A stretch of 14,110 nucleotides of DNA from an uncultured Sutterella sp. (lineage in GTDB: Bacteria; Pseudomonadota; Gammaproteobacteria; Burkholderiales; Burkholderiaceae_F), in the NCBI GenBank assembly GCA_900552915.1, contig USBS01000042.1, positions 1 to 14,110 on the forward strand, in the 5' to 3' direction. The notes beneath the pieces were generated by a model, which saw nothing but the letters and a program-made list of their open reading frames with translations, searched no databases and was not told where the DNA came from. Shown here piece by piece: positions 6,217 to 12,642 of this stretch (position 1 is its first letter; each line of letters begins with the position of its first letter). The position numbers and the translations under genes were made by a program.

Positions 6217-7086
6217 ATGAAGAAACTGACTTCCCTCATTGCGGCTGCCGTGGTGGCCGTCGGCGCTGCCGAACTGTGCCTGTATACCGTGGGCGAACGC
6301 GAATACGCGCTGGTGTTTGCTCTGGGCGAACTGCGCGAAGTAAAAAGCGAGCCGGGTTTGTATGTGAAGCTTCCCGCGCCGCTGCAGAACATCGTCTATC
6401 TCGACAAGCGCATTCTCACGCTTGACGCTCCCAATGCCGATCTCGTGCAGACGAGCGAAAAGAAGAATCTGTTGATCGACAGCTTCGTGCGTTGGCGCAT
6501 CTCCGATCCGCGCAAGTACTGGGTGTCCTTCATCGGCAACGAACGCGCGGCCGAAGACCGCGTTGCGGCGCTTCTGCGAGACGTTCTCAACCAGACCGTC
6601 AACCGCAGAACCGTCAACGAAATCACCTCACGCGAACGCGAAAAGGCGATGAATGAAATTCAGAAGGGACTGCAGGCCCGCGTGCAGGATATCGGCATCG
6701 ACATCGTCGATGTGCGTCTGAAGCGCGTCGACTTCACCCCGGAAATTTCCGAATCGGTGTACCGCCGCATGGAAGCCGAGCGCAAGCGTGTTGCAAGCGA
6801 AGAACGCAGCAAGGGTGCGGCCGCGGCCGAACGCATTCGTGCTCAGGCCGACCGCGAACGCGAAGTGATTCTTGCCGACGCGTACCGTGACGCTCAGAAG
6901 ATCAAGGGTGAGGGCGACGCTCAGGCCAATGCCATCTACGCCGAAGCCTTCGGGCGAAATCCCGAATTTGCGAAGTTCTACCGCAACATCGAGGCCTACA
7001 AGCAGACGTTCGGCAAGTCCTCCGACATGATCGTGCTCGACGGCAGCAACGAATTCTTCGACTACCTCAAGAGCTCGAAGAAGTAA
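6217..7086 (+). CDS. hflC: FtsH protease modulator HflC
   Basis: HflC is the partner of HflK in the HflKC complex that surrounds FtsH in the inner membrane. The 289-residue product has an N-terminal signal-anchor helix (about 5-24) and an SPFH domain starting 'GEREYALVFALGEL'. The family stretch 'DPRKYW' follows, then 'RRTVNEITSRERE', and a coiled-coil-forming segment rich in A, E and R with 'GEGDAQANAIYAEAFGRNPEF', a strongly conserved HflC/HflK motif. A strong Shine-Dalgarno GGGAGG (6202-6207) lies nine bases before the ATG. Length is normal for betaproteobacterial HflC. It is cotranscribed with hflK, and the DUF2065 gene begins 21 bases after its stop. Confidence 0.97.
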   Translation: MKKLTSLIAAAVVAVGAAELCLYTVGEREYALVFALGELREVKSEPGLYVKLPAPLQNIVYLDKRILTLDAPNADLVQTSEKKNLLIDSFVRWRISDPRKYWVSFIGNERAAEDRVAALLRDVLNQTVNRRTVNEITSREREKAMNEIQKGLQARVQDIGIDIVDVRLKRVDFTPEISESVYRRMEAERKRVASEERSKGAAAAERIRAQADREREVILADAYRDAQKIKGEGDAQANAIYAEAFGRNPEFAKFYRNIEAYKQTFGKSSDMIVLDGSNEFFDYLKSSKK

Positions 7087-7107
7087 GGTGAGCAAGGCGG
7101 CTCGGCG

Positions 7108-7302
7108 ATGAAGACACTTGTGTTGGCGCTTTGCTTCATGGCGGTCTTTGAGGGCATCATGCCGCTTGTGGCGCCCGGCAAATGGAAGCAGGCCGTGCGG
7201 ACGGCGGCCGAACTGCCCGACGGCGTTTTGATGCGCGTTGCGGCCGTGTTGGTTGCCGGCGGCCTTGCCTGCGTTTGGCTTGTCATGCTCTATTGGAAGT
7301 GA
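7108..7302 (+). CDS. DUF2065 (YjeT-like) small membrane protein
   Basis: This 64-residue protein has two hydrophobic segments (about 2-22 and 41-62) separated by a short charged stretch 'PGKWKQAVR', which is the pattern of the DUF2065/YjeT family. Members sit beside hflC in many beta- and gammaproteobacteria (yjeT follows hflC in E. coli) and their function is unknown; an association with HflKC-FtsH is suggested only by position. There is no clear Shine-Dalgarno before the ATG. The TGA stop lies five bases before the hisZ start, and the last codons carry the hisZ ribosome binding site, so the two are probably translationally coupled. Confidence 0.88.
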   Translation: MKTLVLALCFMAVFEGIMPLVAPGKWKQAVRTAAELPDGVLMRVAAVLVAGGLACVWLVMLYWK

Positions 7303-7307
7303 TCGAT

Positions 7308-8462
7308 ATGACCAGTTGGCTTATTCCGGAAAATTTTGCGGATATTCTGCCGCGCGAGGCGCGCGTGCTCGAATCGATGCGCCGCCGCTGCCTTGATCTA
7401 TTCAAGGTACACGGCTTTGAACTCGTGCAACCGCCGATGGTCGAATACGTCGACTCGCTTCTGACGGGAAGCGGCAGCGATCTCGACAACAGCACGTTCA
7501 AATTCATGGATCCGGGCACGGGTCGCACGATCGGCATCCGGGCCGACATGACGCCGCAGTGCGCCCGCATCGATGCGCATATTCTCGGACGCAAAGGCGT
7601 GAGCCGCTTGTGCTACGCCGGCAGCTGTCTGCACGCGCGTCCGATGCATCCCCTCGCAAGCCGCGAACCCGTGGTGGCGGGCGTTGAGCTCTTCGGTGCG
7701 AGCGGCATTGAGGCCGATGCCGAAATCATGACGCTTGCCGTGCGTACGCTCAAAAAACTCGGCATCGAGTCCGTGCATCTCGATATCGGACATACGGCCG
7801 TGCTGCGTGCGCTTTTGGGCGAGCGCATCACCGAAGAAAGCGTGCATGCCGTCGTGCGTGCGCTGCGCATGAAGGATCCGGTGGCTCTCAAGGCGGCCGC
7901 CTCGAGCTTTGAAACTGAAGTGCAGGATGCGCTACAGCTTTTGCTGCGTACCTTCGGGGATGTTTACGTGCTTGATATCCTTGAGCGTGAATTGCCGCAA
8001 AAGCCTGAAATTCAGGCGGCTTTGCGCGAAGTTCGCACTCTCGCGGCTTTGTGCGGCGCCGACGAAGTGAGCGTAGATTTTTGCGATGTTCACGGCTATC
8101 AATATCTGACCGGCATTACTTTTTCGGTCAACATACCCAATTATGCTCAAGCGGTTTTGCGCGGCGGGCGCTATGATGGCGTTGGTTTGGCTTTCGGCCG
8201 TTCCCGCCCTGCCTGCGGCTTTACCGTGTATTTGCGTGCACTGGCCGGTCTGCAGGTGGATCGCTCGCACCGTCCCGAAGCGGTTGTGGCGAGGGGGGCG
8301 CTTGCTCGCGATCTCGAAGAACAGGTCGAGGCCTTGCGCGAAGCAGGGCACATCGTCGTTCGCCTGCTGCCGGGTGAGCGCGACGAGGACGTGCTCGAAC
8401 AATTTGTGATTACGAAAGAATTAATTAGAACCTCTTCGGGCTTTGAACTCAAAGCTCTTTGA
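7308..8462 (+). CDS. hisZ: ATP phosphoribosyltransferase regulatory subunit HisZ
   Basis: HisZ is a histidyl-tRNA-synthetase-like protein without aminoacylation activity. It complexes with the short form of HisG, which catalyses the first step of histidine synthesis, and mediates histidine feedback. The 384-residue product starts 'MTSWLIPENFADILP' and shows class II synthetase-like core motifs: 'FELVQPPMVEY', 'RADMTPQCARI' (motif 2-like) and 'LRGGRYDGVG' (motif 3 region). It lacks the anticodon-binding domain, as expected. The ATG at 7308 has GGAAG (7295-7299) eight bases upstream, inside the end of the DUF2065 gene. No hisG is in the window. hisZ beside hflC and purA is usual in Burkholderiales; purA begins 22 bases downstream. 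Confidence 0.94.
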   Translation: MTSWLIPENFADILPREARVLESMRRRCLDLFKVHGFELVQPPMVEYVDSLLTGSGSDLDNSTFKFMDPGTGRTIGIRADMTPQCARIDAHILGRKGVSRLCYAGSCLHARPMHPLASREPVVAGVELFGASGIEADAEIMTLAVRTLKKLGIESVHLDIGHTAVLRALLGERITEESVHAVVRALRMKDPVALKAAASSFETEVQDALQLLLRTFGDVYVLDILERELPQKPEIQAALREVRTLAALCGADEVSVDFCDVHGYQYLTGITFSVNIPNYAQAVLRGGRYDGVGLAFGRSRPACGFTVYLRALAGLQVDRSHRPEAVVARGALARDLEEQVEALREAGHIVVRLLPGERDEDVLEQFVITKELIRTSSGFELKAL

Positions 8463-8484
8463 ATTCCGGATGGAAGGAGTCCAA

Positions 8485-9777
8485 ATGTCGAAAAATGTCG
8501 TGGTAATCGGCGCCCAGTGGGGTGACGAAGGCAAGGGCAAGGTTGTCGATTGGCTCACGGAGCGCGTCGACGGCGTTGTTCGCTTCAATGGCGGCCATAA
8601 TGCCGGCCACACCCTCGTGATCAACGGCGCAAAGACGATTCTGCGTCTGATTCCCTCGGGCATCATGCACCCGACTTCCCGTTGCTATCTTGGCAACGGT
8701 GTGGTCTTCTCGCCCGAAGCCTTCTTCTCGGAAATCGAAGAACTCAAGAGCCACGGCGTGGATGCCGAGCCGCGCATTCGCGTCTCGGGCAATGCTCCGC
8801 TCATCATGCCGTACCATGTGGCGCTCGACCATGCCCGCGAAGCTGCGCTCGGCGCAAACAAGATCGGCACGACCGGCCGCGGCATCGGGCCGGCCTATGA
8901 AGACAAGGTGGCCCGCCGCAGCGTGCGTGTTGCCGACCTCTTTGATCCGGAACGCTTTGCCGAGCGTGTGCGCGCCGTGATGGATCTGCATAACTTCACG
9001 CTCAAGAATTACCTCAAGGCCGAGCCGCTCGACCCCGACGAAGTCATTGCCAAGACGCTGTCGTATGCCGACCGCCTGCGTCCGTTGGTTGCCGACATCA
9101 GCGCGGAATTGAATGCGCAGATGGACCAGGGCAAGCAGTTCCTTTTTGAAGGCGCCCAGGGTTCGATGCTCGACATCGATCACGGAACCTATCCGTTCGT
9201 TACCTCCTCTAACGTGGTGGCGGGTTCTGCCTGCGCCGGTGCCGGCGTTGGTCCGCACCGCCTCAACTACGTGCTTGGCATCACCAAGGCTTACTGCACC
9301 CGCGTGGGCTCGGGTCCGTTCCCGACGGAATTGTTCGACGAAGTCGGCGAAGAGCTGCGCCGCAAGGGCAATGAATTCGGCGCCGTGACGGGCCGTCCGC
9401 GCCGCTGCGGCTGGTTTGACGGCGCAGCGTTGCGCCGCGCCGTGCAGATCAACGGTCTCACGGGGTTGGCGATCATGAAGCTCGACGTGCTCGACGGCAT
9501 GAAGACCGTTAAGCTCGGTGTGGGCTACAAGGTAAACGGCGAACCTGTCGATCTCATGCCCTACGGTGCCGATGCTGCCGCCAACTGCGAACCTGTGTAC
9601 GAAGAATTCGAGGGTTGGAACGAAAGCACCTTCGGTGTTACCCGTTGGGAAGATCTGCCCGAATCGGCTCGCAAGTACCTGCAGCGTCTCTCCGAAGTGG
9701 CCGGCTGCCCGATCGCGCTCGTTTCCACGGGCCCCGATCGCAACCAGACGATCCTTCTGAACGACCCGTTCGCTTAA
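8485..9777 (+). CDS. purA: Adenylosuccinate synthetase PurA
   Basis: PurA joins IMP and aspartate using GTP to give adenylosuccinate, the first committed step to AMP, in the cytoplasm. The 430-residue product carries the family motifs: GTP/IMP loop 'GAQWGDEGKGK' at 9-19 with the catalytic Asp at 14, 'GGHNAGHT' with the catalytic His at 42, 'GTTGRGIGPAYEDK', and the C-terminal 'STGPDR'. Length equals the bacterial norm (about 430). The start at 8485 is chosen because AAGGAG (8474-8479) lies five bases upstream and MSKN leads straight into the first beta strand; an in-frame ATG at 8443 would overlap the end of hisZ and add 14 unneeded residues. Confidence 0.98.
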   Translation: MSKNVVVIGAQWGDEGKGKVVDWLTERVDGVVRFNGGHNAGHTLVINGAKTILRLIPSGIMHPTSRCYLGNGVVFSPEAFFSEIEELKSHGVDAEPRIRVSGNAPLIMPYHVALDHAREAALGANKIGTTGRGIGPAYEDKVARRSVRVADLFDPERFAERVRAVMDLHNFTLKNYLKAEPLDPDEVIAKTLSYADRLRPLVADISAELNAQMDQGKQFLFEGAQGSMLDIDHGTYPFVTSSNVVAGSACAGAGVGPHRLNYVLGITKAYCTRVGSGPFPTELFDEVGEELRRKGNEFGAVTGRPRRCGWFDGAALRRAVQINGLTGLAIMKLDVLDGMKTVKLGVGYKVNGEPVDLMPYGADAAANCEPVYEEFEGWNESTFGVTRWEDLPESARKYLQRLSEVAGCPIALVSTGPDRNQTILLNDPFA

Positions 9778-9791
9778 TGCGGAGACAAGCC

Positions 9792-9819
9792 TCGGCCGCA
9801 AAAGCGTTTTGGCGGCCGA
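9792..9819 (+). terminator. Stem-loop after purA
   Basis: TCGGCCGC (9792-9799) pairs perfectly with GCGGCCGA (9812-9819), and an inner AAAA/TTTT can extend the stem to a GCG loop with one bulged G. It begins 14 bases after the purA stop. No T-run follows, so it is a poor intrinsic terminator on its own; it may protect the purA mRNA 3' end. Confidence 0.35.
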
Positions 9820-9824
9820 TGGGC

Positions 9825-9830
9825 TAAAAT
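9825..9830 (+). promoter_or_regulatory. Candidate -10 element for the phosphoribosyltransferase gene
   Basis: TAAAAT in the context 'GGGCTAAAATCGC' matches TATAAT at five of six positions, and the surrounding sequence resembles betaproteobacterial housekeeping -10 regions. No acceptable -35 is seen 16-18 bp upstream. Transcription would begin near 9837, before the 9850-9884 stem-loop. Confidence 0.35.
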
Positions 9831-9849
9831 CGCACCTCAAAGCGAAAAC

Positions 9850-9884
9850 CAAAAGGCGGTTTCCCTCATGGATTCCGCCTTTTG
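9850..9884 (+). terminator. Terminator- or attenuator-like stem-loop upstream of the phosphoribosyltransferase gene
   Basis: CAAAAGGCGG (9850-9859) is perfectly complementary to CCGCCTTTTG (9875-9884), with TCC/GGA pairing possible inside the 15-base loop. The A-tract and T-tract flanking a GC stem are typical of a bidirectional intrinsic terminator, but only four T are present. It may terminate purA, or, if the candidate promoter at 9825 is real, sit in the next gene's leader as an attenuator. The loop holds an ATG opening a five-codon frame that stops at 9883-9885. Confidence 0.45.
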
Positions 9885-9919
9885 ACGTACCAACCACCCA
9901 AAAAGTGCTCAAAAAAGAA

Positions 9920-10453
9920 ATGGCTGACTGCACCCACGCCCACTACGATTGGAATACCTACATTGAACTTTGCGAACGGCTCGTAGCCCGTGTGGCCAAG
10001 AGCGGCTGGCAGTTTGATTCGTTGCTGTGCCTTGCACGCGGCGGCATGCGTCCGGGCGACTTCTTCAGCCGCATTTACGGCAAGCCTTTGGCGATCATGA
10101 CCACGAGCTCGTACCGTGAAGCCGCCGGCACCGTGCAGGGTGATCTCGACATTGCCAAGTACATCACGGGCGTCACCGAACTCAAGGGCAAGCTCCTTCT
10201 CGTCGACGATCTTTGCGACTCGGGTGAAACCATTCGCCGCGTCGTGCAGCATCTTCGCAACACGTATCCTGAAATCACCGAAATCCGCGTGGCCGTGCTC
10301 TGGGTCAAGGCCTGCTCGGTCTTCAAGCCCGATTACAGCGTGATCACCTTCAAGGACAGCCCCTGGATTCATCAGCCCTTCGAGTGCTACGACGATCTCG
10401 GCGAAGAGGTGCATCTCAAGAAGTGTCTTGAGAAGTACGGCGACGAACTCTAA
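9920..10453 (+). CDS. Purine-type phosphoribosyltransferase
   Basis: This 177-residue protein has the type I phosphoribosyltransferase fold signature: the PRPP-binding loop 'LLVDDLCDSGET' with the acidic pair D96-D97, and an upstream 'CLARGGMRPGDFFSRIYG' nucleotide-pocket segment. Such enzymes transfer phosphoribose from PRPP to a base; the closest families are hypoxanthine and xanthine-guanine phosphoribosyltransferases, and the adjacent purA fits a purine salvage role. The exact base cannot be told from the sequence. The start at 9920 (MADCTHAHYDW) is chosen because upstream in-frame codons run through the 9850-9884 stem-loop; the only ribosome-binding candidate is a weak purine tract. A gene of this kind after purA is common in Burkholderiales. 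Confidence 0.85.
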   Translation: MADCTHAHYDWNTYIELCERLVARVAKSGWQFDSLLCLARGGMRPGDFFSRIYGKPLAIMTTSSYREAAGTVQGDLDIAKYITGVTELKGKLLLVDDLCDSGETIRRVVQHLRNTYPEITEIRVAVLWVKACSVFKPDYSVITFKDSPWIHQPFECYDDLGEEVHLKKCLEKYGDEL

Positions 10454-10454
10454 A

Positions 10455-10468
10455 GAGAGCGCGCTCTC
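10455..10468. repeat. 14-bp perfect palindrome after the phosphoribosyltransferase stop
   Basis: GAGAGCGCGCTCTC is its own reverse complement and begins two bases after the TAA. It precedes the 10481-10508 stem-loop in the tail-to-tail intergenic region. Self-pairing without a loop is poor as RNA structure, so a protein-binding site or chance are both possible. Confidence 0.45.
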
Positions 10469-10480
10469 ACATGATTGACG

Positions 10481-10508
10481 GCCCCGGAAGAGAAATGCTT
10501 GCCGGGGC
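10481..10508 (+). terminator. Stem-loop terminator between convergent genes
   Basis: GCCCCGG (10481-10487) pairs with CCGGGGC (10502-10508), extended inward by AAG/CTT with one bulged G. A T-rich stretch (10510-10519, containing four consecutive T) follows on the + side. It lies in the 71-bp gap between the end of the + strand operon and the end of the - strand VWA gene, where a terminator is expected. On the - strand no T-run follows. Confidence 0.5.
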
Positions 10509-10524
10509 GTACTATTTTCTGCGG

Positions 10525-12201
10525 CTAGGACCTGAGTCGTCGCGCAAACGCAGTTTGTGAAAGAAGCTTCAGAAGGGCCGCATTAATGTCCTTCCCACTG
10601 GTGGCGAGCACATGGTTGTCCGCAGCGTCGCGGTTGTCGATGCCGATCGAAAGCAGAGCAAATTCCACGCCGTTGGCCTTGAGTAGTGCCTGCATCTTCT
10701 TGGAGAAATCGGCGTTGAAGCGGCCGTCGGTAATGATCACGAGGAGTTTCGTTCGCGCGCGAGCGTGCCTAAAGGAATCGCAGGCCCACTGCATGGATTC
10801 GACGATTGGGGTCGAACCGTAGGCATCGACGCTGGAAAGCTTTTGCTCAAACAGTGCGGTCGAATCGCGGACGTTTTTGGCGAGCGCTACATGGTCCTCC
10901 CCAAGACCGGGGAAGAATGCGACGCGTGTCGAAGTACCCCGGATGCGATCCACTGCACGCACCAATGCGGCCACGGCGACTTTGGCAAGTGTCATCGTGT
11001 GCAGACCCATCGAGCCCGACCGATCGACCAGTATGCACAGCTCGGCATCGACGGAGCGTCCCTCGGCGTAGGTTACGAACAACCGGTCGTCGCGAGAGGC
11101 GAGAGCATCTATCCAGTCATCCCGCAGTTCGATGCCGTCGCTCGCGATCGTTTCGCCCGCAAAATCGTCGGGAGTTTTCAGAAGGTCGCAGAAGCGACGC
11201 GTGAGTGCATCAAGGCCATTTCGTACTTTCTGAAATTCTTGAGCGTAGTCCCCGCGAGCCGTTTGCTGCGGGAGTTGCTTGAAATTGTGCGGCCAAATCC
11301 CGACTCGGTACTTGTCATCAGGCTGTCGGCGACTCAGGGCTTTTTCGTCGAAATCCGATGAATCCGGAGCAACAGCCCTAGATTTATTGTCGGGGTCGCT
11401 TTTACGATCGGTTTCATAAGCATCGATTTCGTTGAGCATCTGCTGCACAAAACCGCTTTGGCTTTCGTTCGGATCCGCTTCATCGAATAGATTGCCTTGG
11501 CTGGTCGCCTGAGCTTGAAGATTTTGGCTGCGCTCGTGTTCTTCACGAACGGCGTCGCGCAAGATGCTGCGAAGCTTTCTTGCGATGCGGACGCTGTCTT
11601 TGGTTGATTGAGCCGCCAGCACTTTGAATGCTTCCTGCAGCAGGCGACGTCTTACATCGGTGCGAATGGGTTCGACAAATCGACGTGTGATTTTTAGGTG
11701 GCGCAGAGCCCAGCCGTAGCCCAGGTGAGCCATCAGTTCGCAATGCAGCCAGTTGGTCAGAAATTCGGCCAACGGCGTCGGGTGCGTGCACTGGTTGGCA
11801 ACGCGCAGAGTGCCTCGTGCTTCCATGCTGTCGGCCAGTTGTTCTCGCCAGATGCGGTAACTTTCGGAATGCTTCTCTTCACCGAGACGATCGATGCGGA
11901 CGTCCTCAATGACATTGAGCAGTCTTTTGGCAAGAGCGTCGAGTCTGCGAACTTCCTTAAAGTCCGTATCCGTGACGTGCATCATCTCGTGAATGCCGCT
12001 GCCGAGTGCAAACGTTTCATAAGAGGCATCTCGGGGCGTGATGCTGCCGAGCGAAACGCGAGTGCCGTCGGTGCAGGGGAGGTGATGTGAGACGAACTCA
12101 AGATCGGTGCGGCCGCTGAAGTGCCGAAGGAAGATTTGGACCGCCTTTTCACGGTCTTCGGAAGAAAGTTTCTCGGGAGCGGTGAATATCTCGCTGTACA
12201 T
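10525..12201 (-). CDS. VWA-domain protein with HExxH metallopeptidase-like N-terminus (CobT-like)
   Basis: The 558-residue product combines two recognisable parts. Near the N-terminus HEMMH (71-75) is an HExxH zinc motif, followed at 96-104 by 'NVIEDVRID', whose acidic pair could supply a third ligand, as in VWA-linked metallopeptidase-like proteins. A charged, low-complexity middle (about 230-310) leads to a C-terminal VWA domain with complete MIDAS residues: DRSGS at 393-397, T464 and D492 in ITDGRF. CobT/NorD-type proteins usually work with a MoxR/CobS-type AAA+ ATPase as a chaperone-like machine; none is encoded here. The start at 12201 has GAGAGG five bases upstream; an in-frame ATG at 12267 lies within the candidate -10. 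Substrate and function are unknown. No signal peptide or membrane helix is seen, so it is probably cytoplasmic. Confidence 0.85.
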   Translation of the reverse strand: MYSEIFTAPEKLSSEDREKAVQIFLRHFSGRTDLEFVSHHLPCTDGTRVSLGSITPRDASYETFALGSGIHEMMHVTDTDFKEVRRLDALAKRLLNVIEDVRIDRLGEEKHSESYRIWREQLADSMEARGTLRVANQCTHPTPLAEFLTNWLHCELMAHLGYGWALRHLKITRRFVEPIRTDVRRRLLQEAFKVLAAQSTKDSVRIARKLRSILRDAVREEHERSQNLQAQATSQGNLFDEADPNESQSGFVQQMLNEIDAYETDRKSDPDNKSRAVAPDSSDFDEKALSRRQPDDKYRVGIWPHNFKQLPQQTARGDYAQEFQKVRNGLDALTRRFCDLLKTPDDFAGETIASDGIELRDDWIDALASRDDRLFVTYAEGRSVDAELCILVDRSGSMGLHTMTLAKVAVAALVRAVDRIRGTSTRVAFFPGLGEDHVALAKNVRDSTALFEQKLSSVDAYGSTPIVESMQWACDSFRHARARTKLLVIITDGRFNADFSKKMQALLKANGVEFALLSIGIDNRDAADNHVLATSGKDINAALLKLLSQTAFARRLRS

Positions 12202-12206
12202 CGTTG

Positions 12207-12212
12207 CCTCTC
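12207..12212 (-). promoter_or_regulatory. Ribosome binding site of the VWA gene, decides its start
   Basis: Read on the - strand, GAGAGG lies five bases before the ATG at 12201. The longer in-frame alternatives at 12243 and 12267 have no Shine-Dalgarno. Confidence 0.65.
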
Positions 12213-12262
12213 TGGGGTCTGAATGTCTCTCGAATGCCGGCATCGGGTGCCGTCGACGCTGC

Positions 12263-12271
12263 ATCATAACA
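12263..12271 (-). promoter_or_regulatory. Extended -10 promoter of the VWA gene
   Basis: On the - strand the sequence reads TGT followed by TATGAT, an extended -10 with five of six matches to TATAAT. A TTTACA resembling a -35 lies 14 bp upstream, which is too close, so the extended element would have to suffice. Transcription would start near 12256 and leave a leader of about 55 bases. Confidence 0.5.
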
Positions 12272-12642
12272 GAAGAAAGTACTGTAAAACGACAGGATCA
12301 AACTTTTATCCTTTCCTGTGTTTAGGTATCAATGCCTCGGACAAATCAAGGCAGAAGAAGCATCCAATATGATATGAATAAATAGCTTTATATGAGCTGT
12401 TAGCGGTTAAATTTTGACTTATCGATGTGATCGTTTGACAACCGATTACGGTTTCATGAAGAGTAAGAATCGCATTGAAATGATGAGGGGTTGACTACAT
12501 ATAACGGCTTTTATACGAGTTGTTATATCGATACGATACAAATGTAAAAAAAGCCGTTGATGCGGTAAAATTCCCTTGTTTTTCGGGCATTTGCATGAGT
12601 TTGCTCGCTCGATTGCCTGCCTGGACAAGGATGTATTCTTCA

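Larger units (their letters stand above)
12202..12642. other. AT-rich divergent intergenic region
   Basis: These 441 bp separate the - strand VWA gene from the + strand sensor gene and are clearly richer in A and T than the flanking genes. They hold the VWA promoter (12263-12271) and three TTGAC hexamers resembling -35 boxes (12414, 12435, 12491), the first two 21 bp apart. They also hold an AACCG-ATTA-CGGTT inverted repeat (12440-12453) and a TAAAAT -10-like box at 12566-12571 that could serve the sensor gene. No -35/-10 pair with proper spacing was found for the + strand. I see no protein-coding gene here. Confidence 0.5.

Noticed and set aside
5136..6392. 418-codon open frame on the - strand across hflK and the start of hflC
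   Set aside because: It crosses a gene boundary on the opposite strand and has no domain; it is explained by codon bias of hflK.
8449..9933. 494-codon open frame on the - strand opposite purA
   Set aside because: Its product has no recognisable family and purA is unequivocal; the open frame follows from GC-rich third positions.
10765..11361. Open frames on the + strand opposite the VWA gene
   Set aside because: The - strand VWA gene has HExxH and MIDAS motifs and a ribosome binding site; the + strand frames show no domain.
12520..12642. Longer N-terminus of the sensor starting at TTG 12520
   Set aside because: The added residues precede a complete signal peptide and run through likely promoter sequence; the ATG at 12643 has AAGGA upstream.
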